From Allolobophora icterica (Eukaryota > Annelida > Clitellata > Crassiclitellata > Lumbricidae): a stretch of 64,000 nt of DNA. Every line of letters begins with the position of its first letter. Position 1 is the first letter of the stretch. A program made the position numbers and the translations under genes. Below are positions 12,001-27,000 of this stretch, piece by piece. The notes below the pieces were generated by a model. The model did no database searches. It was not told where the DNA came from and was given only the letters and a program-made list of their open reading frames with translations. The stretch covers positions 19,856,815 through 19,920,814 of the forward strand of contig OY744615.1 of the NCBI GenBank assembly GCA_963556255.1. The letters are read 5' to 3'.

Positions 12001-15000
12001 TAGGTCTCCTATACTCCTATACTGCCAAGTACTTACATGATAGTAGACAGCACTGTTTGGGCAACTGCAGTCTTGTCCTGCAAAGAGTGGAGCAAGGATT
12101 GTGTTTTTGTTTTGACAGAACTTGGCATAGTTGACAATCAGGGAACCATCACTGAAACTGACGTAGCCATTCTCCGTTACCTGCAAGAACAACATGTACT
12201 GGTATGTAATATTAGCAAACCACCAGCAATCGCAATTCATTGGAAAGGTCCAGCTGAAATCTGCAATACCAAGAGTTGGGCAACAGTGGACAGGCAAGCT
12301 GGAGGACCCTGTCTGTAGTAGTTTGACTGGCTATCTATCTAGCTGCCTGACCCTTGGATCTTGACTTGGAACTGAACCTGATCTTACCTGCCAACCAATT
12401 TTATTTTTTATGACTATGTGCCTATGAAGAAGCTGGTTCTCGTTACATACGTTATTTTGGCACAGTAGAAATCTTAAGATTATGATTGCAAATTTTGAGC
12501 CTAAACATCCTATACCTGTTGAGCAGACAGAAACAGGCAGTGAATTTCCAAACTCATGGATAAGCCACAAGACATTTAATAGCCTAAAGTGCCTTTAATA
12601 CTTTAATGACGATGTAATATGTGAAACTCACGAATACAGAGCTGTACTTCTGGCAGAAAATCTGGAATGGAACATCCAGGCGAATCTGTTGCGTTATCAC
12701 GCTTCGGTCCTGATTCAGACAGTTGAGCTTTGTGTGATTGGCATATGGATACAGTGATACTACAACACATAAAAAAGCAAGTATTTAAATGAGAAAAAAT
12801 TGCAGATATCGAAGTCATTAAAATCTACATAAACTTCTATAGTAAGTCAACAAAGCCATATCAGAACAAATATATGTAGATCATGTACAATTATAGATGC
12901 ACTGTTAAAACGCAGCTCAACTTATCTCATCTAATCAAATGACTTCTATTTCACCGTTATCATCTTCTATTTCACCGTTATCACCTTCTATTTCACCGTT
13001 ATCATCTTCTATTTCACTGTTATCATCTTCTATTTCACCGTTATCATAATGCACACATCCGCAATCGACTGTCGCATCAGGTGAAATTGCATTCAAGGTT
13101 CATAATCTGTCAGTCGAAAACTTATGGAAAATAAATAGAATCAGTAAAGTGTAAAGTATGGCAGACATCCTACAGAAGAAACCATGCTTGTTTGGTTTCG
13201 CTACATAGCAATCTTATTTCGTTAACGAATTCTCTAGATACTTAATGTTACATCTTTTAAGTATACCAGAGGCTGCAACATGGTTCATCATAACATAGGT
13301 TCTGTTTAACAACAGATCCTAAAATTAACTCACCTATACCTGTGATAACATTAACTTATTATAAGATGGTTCTTGATATGAAAAGACATCATTATAAAAA
13401 TTTACTCGTGTACTTCACAAAATCATCAAACTCGTTCGCTTAAGAAATGACAAAATCATACATAAATAATTCAGACTGCACGTTAGATGTTCACAATTAA
13501 TAAAGACACATCAGAAAAAGACATAAGCAAATCAAACTTAAGATATCATTTTTGAATGCAAACAAAAGCCTTATTTCTTTCACACAGCTTACCCTGTTCA
13601 CAAGTCTTGCCATCGAATCCTTCCTCACACTCGCAAGCAAAGTCCTGCCATGATACTTCCGTGCACTTTCCTCCGTTGCGACATGGGCTTGATGGGTTTG
13701 AGCTGCAGGGGTACGGGCAGAACATACTGATGTTAGATTTGACAGTTTCCAGTTCTTTGGCAATTTGAGGCTGTGAACCGTTGTCACACTGTTGTGTGTT
13801 TCCAGTCACACGTGACACAGATTCCTTCATTTTGCTAAAGAGTAACAAATGCATGGTAAGAATGCACAGCATGTGAAACTCCATATGTCACTGGCACCCA
13901 CAATGCTAAATGGCAAAAGAACCAGGTTCATTCACAGACAAAGTGCTTCAACCAGGGCTGTAATCAAGGGTATACGCGGGTATATAGCGTATACTCACCT
14001 CTAGAGACCGTATACTCTCCTCGCAAAATATTTGTACTCACCTATAATATGTTTCGGAAAACTAACCATTAGCGTATACTCACCTCTAATTTGTTTCGTA
14101 AAACTAACCGGTAGCATGTACTCACCTCTAAGTTTGCCACTACAGCCCTGGCTTCAACAACATTAACATAGAGAAGCAGTGAAAAACACCATTGCACGTA
14201 TAATTTCCAAACTTCTAAGTGCCACCTGAAGGCTATTCACAAGCGCTATAATACCCGGTAATCGACACAATGTTGGTTTCAGTCCAATTTTAAGCATTGT
14301 AATATTTCAACAATATACACAAACACCAAGAATGTCGACAAATTAATAAATATCTTTCTGATCAATAAATCACGCCAAATGACTGCACAGTAAATTCACG
14401 ATTCTCTCAAGCTAGCAACAAAGCTCAACTACGTAAACAAATCAGATGACTCACAAGCAGAAGTCTGTGTGGTCGGCATCAGGAACAGGACCCGGTCTAG
14501 ATGAGTAGATCTCAATCTCCTGTTTAATGTAAGTAAGTATGGATGATGCGTCTTGAGGAAGACAGATCGGCTGCTCACAAGCAGAACCTGTCAGACTCCG
14601 GAGCCACGTCCGAGATGTGTTGAGCGTTGTAAGGTAGTCGGATGTACAGCTCATGCTGAATTTCTCAAAACAGCTCTCTGTCACGTTCAAAGTACTGCAA
14701 CCAAAATAAGGAAATGCTACATGTACCGGTACTGTTTGTCATCTTATCCTCCCCAACTTGTCCAATCCTAAGTCATTTTTAATTTGCGATATCTCCTCCG
14801 CTCTTAACTTCTAATGTTTTTTTCAAGTGCTCATCTGGATATCTAACGGCTCTTCACCTGGCAACTGACTAACCATGCCTCAGATTCACATTTCTGCAAG
14901 ACCATGCATGTATTCAACCTTGGGTAAAAATAAATAATAATAATAACTCTTTTGTAACTTGCCGTATCTAGTCCTATTTTATCTTATCTCGAGATCAACT

Positions 15001-18000
15001 GCATCAAAATTGTCAGCAGATTCTCAAAAACTTGGTCCACCCAGGACAAGATGCAACCTAATCCTGAGACTGTAACTGTAGCACAAAGACACACCTGCAC
15101 ATGAGATTGTAGTCTGGTGCACCTGCTGCAGAATATTCCTTGAAGACGACTTCTAGATAAGTCAGAGTGCAAGACTTCATGTCTGTGACAGAACAGCCGT
15201 CTGGTGGAACATCTGAAATAAAACAATACTTTTGTTTCACTGTTACCTAATACCCGAAATGCATACAAGCACACAAAGTCAACAGATATTCTGCATTGTC
15301 TTGGCTACGAATTCTGCATACACTTTCTACAAATGCTTGAAAACTATTCTTTTGGGTTGGGCCATGAACACCTGGACGTGAACACCTCTTAGCAGTAATC
15401 TTGGAGAGGCACTACACACTGGCGTAAACTTGTCCAAAATTTGGGGGGCATTTGGTTATTAATTCTACACTTATTGCATTAAATGTACAGTCCATCTCAA
15501 TTATTTGGGGGGCACGTGCCCCAGCTCCACCCAGAGTCTACGCCTATGGCACTACATAAATCCTCTGAATGAATGAATGAAAGACTGAATGAATGAATGA
15601 ATGAATGAATGAATGTCCTAATTTAACTTTTCAATGTTTCAACCTACAGTCTCTGTTAACTTAATACATCAGAGCCAAATATGTGCCCCTATGATGCAGA
15701 AGACACTGAACAGTGACAACAGCACTCATACAATTAAATTATTCTGAGGATTTCTAAGCTGCTCTAAAACACTGGTGGAATTATTATGAAAACAATGGTA
15801 CCGTCACAATCTCCAACACATACCACAGTCAGGAGGTGATGCTCTGGCGGCAGAACAAAGGTAGGAGATGTTTGCAACTGGAGTCTCAACAGTTTCAAGT
15901 CGTTGGCTGGTTTCACTTGGACAATCACTTGAGTAGCCAGTTACACAGTCGGTGAATGTAGTCAAAAGACTGGAGTAAAACAACACAAGAACATGTAAAT
16001 CCCAGAGTATGGTGTATGTAATAAATATCTTCATTAGTTTATGTATGTATGTATATTCATTTATTTTAAATACTACAGGCAGAACACTGTAGTTTACATA
16101 GAACATGTTCAGTGTGACGACTAATTAGTGGTTTTAGTTAGTATATTATATATATATATATGTATATATAGTATACTATATATATAGCTTCGCTAGTTTG
16201 ATGCTGTCTATATATACCATACACTGTCTAAGCTTTAATACAGTGCATGTTAAAGACATCTCAAAAGTAATGCCACAGAAGAAAAAAGAAAAGCTATTAC
16301 CTGCAGTTCGTAGGGACGTTATAGCAAGGGTCCAGCAGCAGTTCAGTAATGACCTGTGTTACGTTCGACAAACACGAATTGACTCCAACCAAATTGCAAC
16401 CAGTTTCTGACAAAAAAATATTAAAAAAATAATAAGAACACTTAATTCCCAGAAATTAGATTTCATAAACAAACAAAACCATAATCTGGTTTTATGAAAC
16501 CCCTCTCCTTTGCTTATCTCAAGGTCTAAGATGAAGGGCCAACACAGAAGGCATATAGGCTTTAGGTTGAGGTGCATACAGCCTAAGCATGGCACTTACA
16601 TATTATCTCCAAAAGCAGTAGAACATTAACCATTGCAAAGAACTCAATTAATCTCAATTTCTTCTCAAGTAAATCTCAATTTCTTTTCTCTTATCTTTCC
16701 TCTCTTTTCCATATTAAAGCTGCAAATTAAATTTTGATCTGATGCATCGGAAATCAAAAACTTACCAACTTCGCAGTACTTCCCGGTGAAGTTGGCTTCA
16801 CAAACACATTCATAGCTGTCAAGCCCTTTCTGATTACACGTTCCATCGTTGCGACAAGGAAGAGTGTCGCACGGACTGCCACATGTGACATTGCTGACTG
16901 CCATTACGTCAGTCACAGCTGTCTGTGTCTGCTCCATGAGCACCGCATCACAAGCAGAAGTGCTCTGCTCAACGCAAGACTTGAATTTCCAAACAGAACT
17001 GAAGAGAGAGAACAAAGAAAATGACTACCAGCACAAATATTCATCTACAATGTTCACTCAGTATTATAAGATAATCAAACTGCAAATTTTTTCTAAAGAT
17101 AAGGTGAGGTAACTGCACATTTGTCAAAGGTAAAGAAGGTAAGTTCCCATTTTCATGAAAACAAAAATGAGGTAACAAGTTTGTATCTTTGTGAAATACC
17201 AGAAAGGTACTGTGACTAGTTCAACAAAGATAAATCCCTGCATAGCTTTGCGACGGATATGGTAATCGTAAATTTCACCTATACACCTGGATTCAAATAC
17301 TTCATGCATGCAGCAGACAATCACAATCAATTCATCAATCAATTCATCAATCATTCCATGCGATTCTCAGTCGATTTGCCACATTGCCCATTAACTTATT
17401 TACCGCTAATTCCTTGTAAGATTGCCTCCTCTGCTGTAGAATGTTCCATGCTGACTCCCTTATTACTTCCAAAACTGGAGAAGCAAAATCACCAGGGGCG
17501 TAACTTTGGTCCAAAAAGTGGGGGGTACAATTTCCTGCATACACGAAGCAAGGCGGAGACTGCGATTACTGGGAAGGCACAATAATTAAATATTGATTGA
17601 CATTGTTCAAAAAGTGGGGGTACGGTATCCTTAGTCCAAAAAGTGGGGGTACGGGTACCCCTCGTACCCCCACAAATTACGCCTATGATAATCACTCACT
17701 CGCAAGTGCTGTTGTCTTGCATGTTCTGGCTGACGAGTTCATAGAGTTGCTCTATGCATTCGTTGGCCTTGCTGATCGAGCAGTTGGGATTCTGGCAGAC
17801 GACGTCTTGTGCTCCATATGTCTGCTCCAGAAGTGTCTCAGTCAGTGACGTTGTCTGTCCACTGCAGGTGATTGTTATATTCTTTACCAAGATCTGGTAC
17901 TCAGTGAGTATGCTGGAGATACAGAGCAAAAAACAATGTACTTTAATGAAAAGTTATTAATAGCTTTCTAGATGTTGAGAGTCAGCTGGAGGGAGTTCAG

Positions 18001-21000
18001 AACAAATGAATCCATACTGGAGGAACTGCGACCGGAGCAGCGACTGCTGGAGGTGGTGAAGAGAAGGAAGCTGAATTACTTCGGACACATGACAAGAGCG
18101 AACAATCTATCGGCATTTATTAGGGCTGCGGAAGTTAACGATTAATTTAATCGTTAACGATTAATGAATTTTAACTATTAAAATTTTTCTTAACGATTAA
18201 TCAAAATTATTTTTTACTTACTTGCCATATCCGGAAAGTCGGGAACCAGATTTTGGGCGTTAAGTAAAAAAACAACAATGGCGGATAGCGCAAGTAATGA
18301 TCCAAACACAGTGAACATGCTGGTGTGCCTGCGTGACTGGTGTCGCTGAATTCCTAGTTTAACTTTAAATTAGCGCTAATTTTCCAAATGACTGTCTTAT
18401 TGATAATTTGATATGTGATGATAAATAACTCAAAATAACTATTAATTAATCGTTAATTTTCATAAAGTTAACTATTAAAAAAAATCTAATCGTTACCAGC
18501 ACAAGCATTTATATGTCAAGGCTATGTGAATGGAAAAAGGGCCCGAGGAAGACCGAGAAGACGCTGGATAGACGATGTAGAGGAGTGGACGGGGCTGCAG
18601 TTGGCGGATTGCATAAGGAGAGCAAGGGACAGAGAGGGTTGGAGAAAACTGACGTCGCTGGCTCTGGTCTCCGATCCGCAGCAATGAGGATGGTCATGAT
18701 GATGATGATGATGATGATGACAATTTCTAATGCTGACGTCAGTGTGACATGAAAAATTTCTCAGGAGTCTCATGTTATACAAACTTGCAGTTAAGATTAA
18801 GGTTACATAAGTAGATTGCAATACTCAATACTCATAATTGAATATTTTAATAATATGAGATGATTCCTGAACAAATCTTTTCATTGTTTTATTTCAGAAT
18901 CTCAGTTACCTGCATACAGGTGCCCTTGGCTCTGTCAGAACGAGGGCCTCGCCGACCGACATCACCAGATAATGATCAGCCTTGTATACCTCCTGCATTT
19001 CACATGATCCAACTAAGATTTGCAAACAAAACAAAAATTCAATAACGTTTTCTAACTAGCCAAAACATATCAAACATTGAGAAAACAAAGATAAGCGGCA
19101 ATGTCAAAAAGGCAGTCAAAGTTTGAAATGCAATAAATACATCACTAATTTTGAGAAGATGCATTCATGAATTTATCTTAAAAGTGACTTCAACTGCACA
19201 TCACTGTGTAGTGCTCAGCCAAATACAAAGAAACAGAAAAATCATTATATCAGAAATTTGCTGTTGTGTGTAGATTTTCATACAGAATGAATCTCAGTTA
19301 TTCTGTGATGTACGCATGAGGAATAGATGGATAGGTGGGGCCAGCTGATGTGTTACATTCAGAATAGCTATCAGGTGCAAGTTTTGATAGTCTGATTTTT
19401 ATCTAATGGACAAAATTTCTTTGGCTAGAGTGCTCAGGATTTAATGAACAATAGTGCTGGCTGTGTGAAAAATTTCCAACCTTTAAACTAAATGTAAATT
19501 TACATGTTTTTATATAGCAACCATGTGACCTCGAGCCAGCTCATTTTTCAATGAATTGATCGGGTTAGATCCTTCACCACCACTGCTCGTAGCCCCATCT
19601 ACAAATTGTATCTGGCTATTTATATAGTGCCTTTTAAATACTCCTTAAAGATCATTCATCTTCATACATTTTGATTACTAGCATCTCCATTCTTGCTGGA
19701 CTGCCAAAGATCTGATTACATTCAGCTCCAGTCAGTCCTCAATGGTGTTGACTAAGTTGTAGTCAAAGAGCCCAAAATTGTTCACATGTTTCACAAACAT
19801 AATGCTCGCTTCCTGTCATGCAGCCAACATTAAGTTTCTTGATACATGCATGCATACATACAATACAAAAATACAAAACATACATACATCCATTCACAAA
19901 ACAAAAATGAAAATAAACAATACCACTGATAGCCAAAAAATTGCCAATAGAGAACAAGAGGGCTTCAGAAAGATGCTGCAGCAGAAATGTCCAGTTATCT
20001 GACTACACCACACAGCATCAAAAGAACTTAGGGACATGTTATCTGTTTTATAATTTGTTAATTATTACTACCATTCATTAACTGATTAATCACTTAAGGT
20101 TTCAAGATAGTAAATAGTTATACCTTGGATATGAATATGTCTACTCTCAATGCTTGCTTTATTTTGTGTTTAAATTTTGGCTCACTGTTAGTTAAGATTT
20201 ATAAATTTTCAACCAGATATGTATCTATACTGTCCATCTCAGCCTGTGAACTATCAGGGTGTCCCATTTTAGCGGGACTTGTCCCTTAGGGACATCCTTT
20301 TATAACACTAAACTGATAACTGTTGTTTTCTGTCACTGTTAATCTGCAGTTTGTGTGTTGTAATAAAAACGGATTTGATTTGAACTGGACTTACTTGTGG
20401 TGATGTTGTCGCTGGTACAAATGGTAGACAGAGACTGGACAAAGCTGAGGACCAACTCAAAGACAACCTCATCGTAGACACTCGTACAGCTGAGCATCTT
20501 CTGAGACAGGCAGCTAAATACTACCTCCACCTTCCTATCAACAAATCAATATAAATCGATCAATCAATCAATCAATCAAATGATTCAGACATAGCTATAT
20601 AGGCCTGCTTGCTTTGAAACTTGAACAATGAATAAAAGAGCCAGCTTAAGGCTGGGAGAGAGATAGATGAATGGTAATACTCTTGCTTGAAGAACATAAG
20701 ATCTTGAAAGACGTAGTTCAATACCCATAAGCTCCGTAAGGGTTGACTTAGCCTTCCATTCCATAGGAGGCAGCTGTAAAATGAATGGGCGCCTAACAGG
20801 CTGCCAAGACGTGTAGTTCTATAAGATCCTGATAATTGTACCATCATATGTTTCAATGTTACTTACTGCAGTTTGTCAGTGAGCTTGTCAATAAACGCAT
20901 ATATTATTATTAATGCTACCAACAACGCATAATTCATCCAGTGTGATCACATCAAGGTTCACATGATCATCACTATCCAACTCATCATCATCATCTTTGG

Positions 21001-24000
21001 CGTGCTCCTCTCTGAAGCATTGCCGTTTCCGTGACACGTATCCAGCCGCCTCCATTCTGAGCTTGTCTCCAGGTCGCGTGCAACCCAAAGTTCAGTGGGC
21101 CCAGGTTATCCAATTATCCAACCGATGCTGTAATTTTTAAAAGCATGCCTATTAAAGATGCAGCATACCTGCAAAGTGTTGGCCATGACTCAGAATCCTT
21201 GATGTAAAGGTCAACATAGGAGAAGCACTCTGTGTAGGCACTTGCCTCATCACATGCACCGCCTGACAAAGAAAGTGCACAAGAAAAAGTGCATTGGACA
21301 GAGAAAAGGGGATTGCAATTAAGAGTAACACTAGTAATCATCATCAGCATCACCATTACCATCACCATGACCATTACCATTATCACCACTACCATCACCA
21401 CCATTACCACCACCAACGTCACCATTATCAATACCACCTACATCACCATTACAACCACCATGACCATTTTCATCATCATTGTCATTGCCGTCATCATCAT
21501 TGTAATCATCATCAATTGTCCTTAATGCATTTTGTCAGTAATAACATGATCATCTTTATCATCGTCAAATGAACACTATATCACAATTTCCAAGCCACAT
21601 ATTGTCATCACTGACATAATTAAAAATACCACCATCATCATTATTGCTCCCATTGTGATACCAAGGGATCATCAACATAATCATCCTTAGTCTTCCCATC
21701 TGCAGACTGTTCATAACAAACCCACCTGTCTCACAGTTCCGTCCTGTAAAGCCAGGCAAGCAGGAACACGTATAGCCGTAGTCTTCCTTCTTCGAACAAG
21801 AGCCGAGGTAAGCACATGGGTTCGGTTCACAAGAGTTGGCACACTGTCCCTCATTTAGGTACTGTACTGTCAGGTTCTGAACAGTCTTCTGAACGCTCTC
21901 TGAGATCGTATTCCTACAATCACTTGTGGAGAATCGCAGAACATCCAGTTTACCCTGAATTTCCCTAAAACATTCACACGAACAAATAATAAAAAACTGC
22001 TATAGTGATATTGTAATCTAGCAATGTATCAGATGAGCTATTTTGTGATATTTCTGTATCAGCTGAGAGACACTTCCATACCAGAATCCCAGTTCCCTCC
22101 ATTGGATAGCGCCGACAGAAGTGCATAATCGCATAAGAATTCATTTACCCGCTTCTGTAGTGTCAGCATATGGCATATAAAGGACTAAAATCACCCATCT
22201 ATACGATGATATCTTGCTCAACTGATAGATGGCATGTTAACATTCTAGATTTACCTCAAATTATATTATAAGGCCTACAGTCATAATTTCCTAACTACTT
22301 ACGAACTAGCATTTACGATAATTAGTTGTACTATGTTACAAATTGCGATTTTGTCAGCTTGCTTCTGGGAATAAACGAAATTGATTGACAAATGCATTAC
22401 TTACTTACTTATTTACACCAGTTTTGTTACATATGTAATACAATCTGGTTTAAACTTGCCTATAATAGTTTAACTGTAATTGTTATTAGTAACTTCTATT
22501 GTGTCGGTGTCTAATGCACAAGGCATCAACCGATGGCACGCCAAAACCAAGCCATATATCCAGAAGATCAGTCCATAAGTTTAATGTAATAGTTTAGTAT
22601 AATAGTCTTACCAACCATAACGCTATCCCATTACGTTGCCATATAAATTGCCATAATTAGTAAATTATTATTATTATTAATATTATTATTAGCTGTAACA
22701 GTTTACTCACCGACAGACATCATCGGATTCTGAGGGTGGATTCCGATTGACAGGTGGCAATTCATGTTTTTTGCATCTGCCAACTGAAAATTAATGACTC
22801 CTCATTTAGCTTCGATACACACGTCTCAGATCCAGTGCTTACACATTAATGGGTCATAGGTAACTTTGATACTACTGTGAAGTATTTTCACATTGAAAAT
22901 TAAGGATTATTCGTTTATTCTGACTTTCTGAGGTTCATTATAAGCCTTAACTTTAGCTCTCCATTGAATATGTTGAGTTATAACCCGGGATATAAAAGTA
23001 GCTGATTTGTCAAAGAGCTGATAACTTTTCGTCTTCAGGTAACAACGAAAACATTGAAGGTAAGGCAAGGTAAAAGTAAGGCAAGGTAAAGTAACAATCA
23101 TCTTGCATCTTTATTTCAACAGTCTCATATGTGAAAGGACCTTTTCAGCAGAAGTGAAAGCCTGATGAAAACTGCAACCAAATCACCAATCAATCCTTAT
23201 TAATAAAGTGGCTTTAAACTTGAGTCTGTCAATCATGGATGGCCCTTCAATCTACCAACAATGTCTGTTCTACCAAGACCTGACAGTCAAAATGCTCTGG
23301 TGTCACCTTCCCACCCTGACACAAACTTGATGGCCAGTCTTTCAAAACATTTGCTACTTATGTGAACGAGCTTAAAAGATGTGATATTAAACCACTAGAT
23401 AACTAATTAACTAGCTAACTAACATGATTTGCTAATCTATGTGCTTAAGCAGAAACTGAACCCTGAATACAATAAGTAAAAGGCTAACCCATGCGAACAA
23501 TCAGCCATGAAGCTAACTTAGTAAAATGTTAAAATCTAACCACTTGGTGGAGGTGCAGCTTTGTTAGCCGGACGTCTCTTTTCATGTGCCTTCCAGTACA
23601 GCTGTTCCAGTTTATCGATGGTGATTACACTCTCACGCAAATCACAGGTGGTGTTCATAACTGTACTGTTAGGATTGGTGCAAAGGTAACCAAAGACCTC
23701 TCGCAAAGCAGAAATCGCTGCCACACACTGGTTTGTTCCCTCGTAGGTCGTAATGCAACTCTCTGATTCCCACCAGGCACTAAATTCAGAAAGTCAATCA
23801 CCCAACCTGAACAGTTGAAAAACTAGCACACAAAGGAACTGAAAATTTTTATTACCTAAACAATATTTCACCTAGGCCAAGATATGAGACTACTGGACAG
23901 TTCTTGCAAATACATGTCATAGTCTTGGCAATTGTGCTGGTTATATATTACATGCCTTTTAATATGTTAGAAATATTTATAGTAATATAATACAACTGTG

Positions 24001-27000
24001 CTCCTAATTTCAACTGATACTGGAGAATTGTGCTTGTACTATATTACTTGCCTTCTAATATGTTAGAATTATTTATAGTAATATAATACAGCTGTGCTCC
24101 TAATTTTAATTGATACTGGAGAATTGTGCTTGTAATATATTATTTGCCTTCCAATAAGTTAGAAATATTCATAGTAATATAATACAGCTGTGCTCCTAAT
24201 TTCAATTGATACTGGAGAATTGTGCTTGTACTATATTACTTGCCTTCCAATAAGTTAGAAATATTCATAGTAATATAATACAGCTGTGCTCCTAATTTTA
24301 ATTAATATTGTCATTCTTTTGAAGTTCTGAAGCACACACAAACAAATAACAGAGCATAGATGGCACTAAGCAACAGCGCATACAGGAATTGCTCAAGGTT
24401 CTCAGACAGTAACCATCTCAAAGGAGTCCTGAACCCATGCTCTCTGCATTAGAAGCCGAACACTCTAACCACTCAGCTATTATACAGATCAAGTGAATGA
24501 CCACTGAAATGCCTTAAAATTTGTAATATGTAATAGATAATATAATCATTATCACAAGAGTTTATTATTCACATAGACTAACAAACTGGCTCTCAAACTG
24601 AAAACAATTAACCTAGATGCAAGTTGGCAAAATTTCCAGAAGCCTCTGAGGGAAGATTGCAGACAAATATATATGAATGATCATCTGTAAATGCATTTGT
24701 AAATTCTTCTACATTCAGAAAACTACAGGGACTAGATGGTGACCAAGGGCTAAAACTTATTTTGCAATAAATGAAGACCATCAATTGTCAAGAACCATGC
24801 GGATTGTTTGCTTACCTGCAGAGCAGACCGGCTTGTTGTTCCGAGGGATTGTCGAAATAGGCCAGAAGAGACTGGAAGCTGTGAAAACATTGGCTGCTCA
24901 AGGATGTGAAATCACACTCTGGTGTTGGTTCTGGAAAAGACCACATGCGCTTCAAAGGTAACTGTTGACAAGACTTTTTCTCAGCAGAATGCACAGAACA
25001 TTGATAGATACCAGATATATGGTCAGATAAGGTCATAATCTATTTACTATCTAGCTTTTTTTATTAACTCTGCACATGTCAATAAGTTACCATCTAGGAT
25101 CATGCATTTTCGATATTTAATCAGTGTAAGGTGCACCATTTGTACTATTAGTCTGCCAAACTGGTCACTTGGTGGCAGGAAATTGGTCACTTGGTGGCAG
25201 GAAATTGGTCACTTGGTGACAGGAAATTGATCATTGGGTTGCAAGTAGTAGTTTTTGCTGAAGCACAGAAAGTGAAACAAGCAAACTAACAACTGAAAAT
25301 TCCTTTGCAATTTCACAAGAAGCAAATGATTTTTGGATCCTATGAACTGAATAAACTGTAATTTATGTCAACCAATTAACTACACAACTTCTGCAGCTAT
25401 AGTTTAAAATCCACATGATCTATCAGGAAAAGAAGATCAATTCTAGATTACTAAAAAGACAGCATAACAGATAGACAAAGTGATATAATGTGATGATAGG
25501 TCATACAACATTAGATAAGCAACATATTAAGCTAACAGGTAAACAAGATGAGATGTGTGACCACAGGTTAAACTGCAATAGATAAGAAATATATAATTGT
25601 ATTGTATTTAGAAATTTATAAAGCACCTCTCGCAGAATAACCATTCAGAGGCGCTCTCAGCACAGAAGCCCTGGGAAACAAAAATGCCTTTAGGGAACAT
25701 GAGACAGATGAGGAAAAGTCAGTCATTAGTTTCGGCATGAGCAGGGTGGGAAGGTCGTTCCAGATCGTGGCATGCATAACAGGCAGATATGATGAGATAG
25801 TATAACAATACATTAGACTGCACTAGATAAGAAACATTTGATGCATACGTCCAGATGGGCACATGGGATTCATCGCATCACTGAAGTCCTTCTGCACAGT
25901 GCTCGTTATGTTCTGGATGCTACTCATACAATTTTCCGTCTGATTGATTATCTGCATCTGAGTCAAGCTCATGCTACTACAAAAATGAAACATTTAAACA
26001 AATTACTACTTAAATTACTAAACAAATTAATACACGATGACAGAAATGCAAAAAGAAAATTACTAGAACAGAGCTGTCATTGAAACTTACAAACATTCCT
26101 GGGGCAAATCACCCATAAAAGAGAATGAACTGTAGTAATATAAATTTACCTCATGCACTAGTTTCCTTCATATAACATTCTTACAGATAAGAGTTCTGGG
26201 TTTATATACAAATTATACATATATATATATATATTTATATATATTTATATACAGACACACACACATATATATATGCTGAGTTTATCCTGTGCTAAAATAG
26301 TGCTCATACTATAATTGGCAGCTGTACTACATTTTATAGTTTCCTGTATCTAAAGAGAATGCAGTGTTTGATTTTTCTCTTAGTACAGGCCAAATTCATT
26401 ATTCTGAGAAAAAATATGTTCATTTTATGAGCAGTTGACTACATGGCATTACAAGTTTTCAGAATCTGAATTGCACCATGGTACTATTAGCAAGTACTGC
26501 CGATAAGAAATCATTCCAAAAAACACTTTGTCTTAACTTACCTTTCATTAGAAGCACAAAAAATAAGTTTACGGTACATTTAAACTTGATTTTTATGATC
26601 ATATTTACCTGCAGAAATCACTGAATGATGTTAAGAGGAGCTTCAGTGAATACCAGAAGTTGTAACTGATGTCATTTACAGAGCAAAGATCTAAAGCAGA
26701 AACAAATATCACAATGCAATTTATTCCATTATTATTATTCTTACAAGAAGAATTGGTCATTCTCATAAGCATGCTGTAAGATCTCAAGACAGTCATAATA
26801 TTTATCTGCTTGTCCATGTTGTCTATATTTTTCTAACCAAAATTTCTGTCATCAAAAGATGATTGTCAACTTAGTCATATCATCTCGCTTATCAGTAACT
26901 TAATCATCACCTTCTTTTGGATCAAGGAAGAAATCCTGAAGATTTTGGCAATCAATAAGATAATCATCTTAATAATCAGTAAGATAATCAAAAGATTACC

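Noticed and set aside
12181..12297. Upstream extension of the NIDO exon ([20 protein letters not shown])
   Set aside because: An acceptor at 12181-12182 and the phase-0 match [13 protein letters not shown] with exon 12632-12759 show that this is intron.
20572..20856. Minus ORF sharing [12 protein letters not shown] with one at 53748-54200
   Set aside because: The similarity comes from two copies of SINE family S4 read in antisense, not from a gene family.
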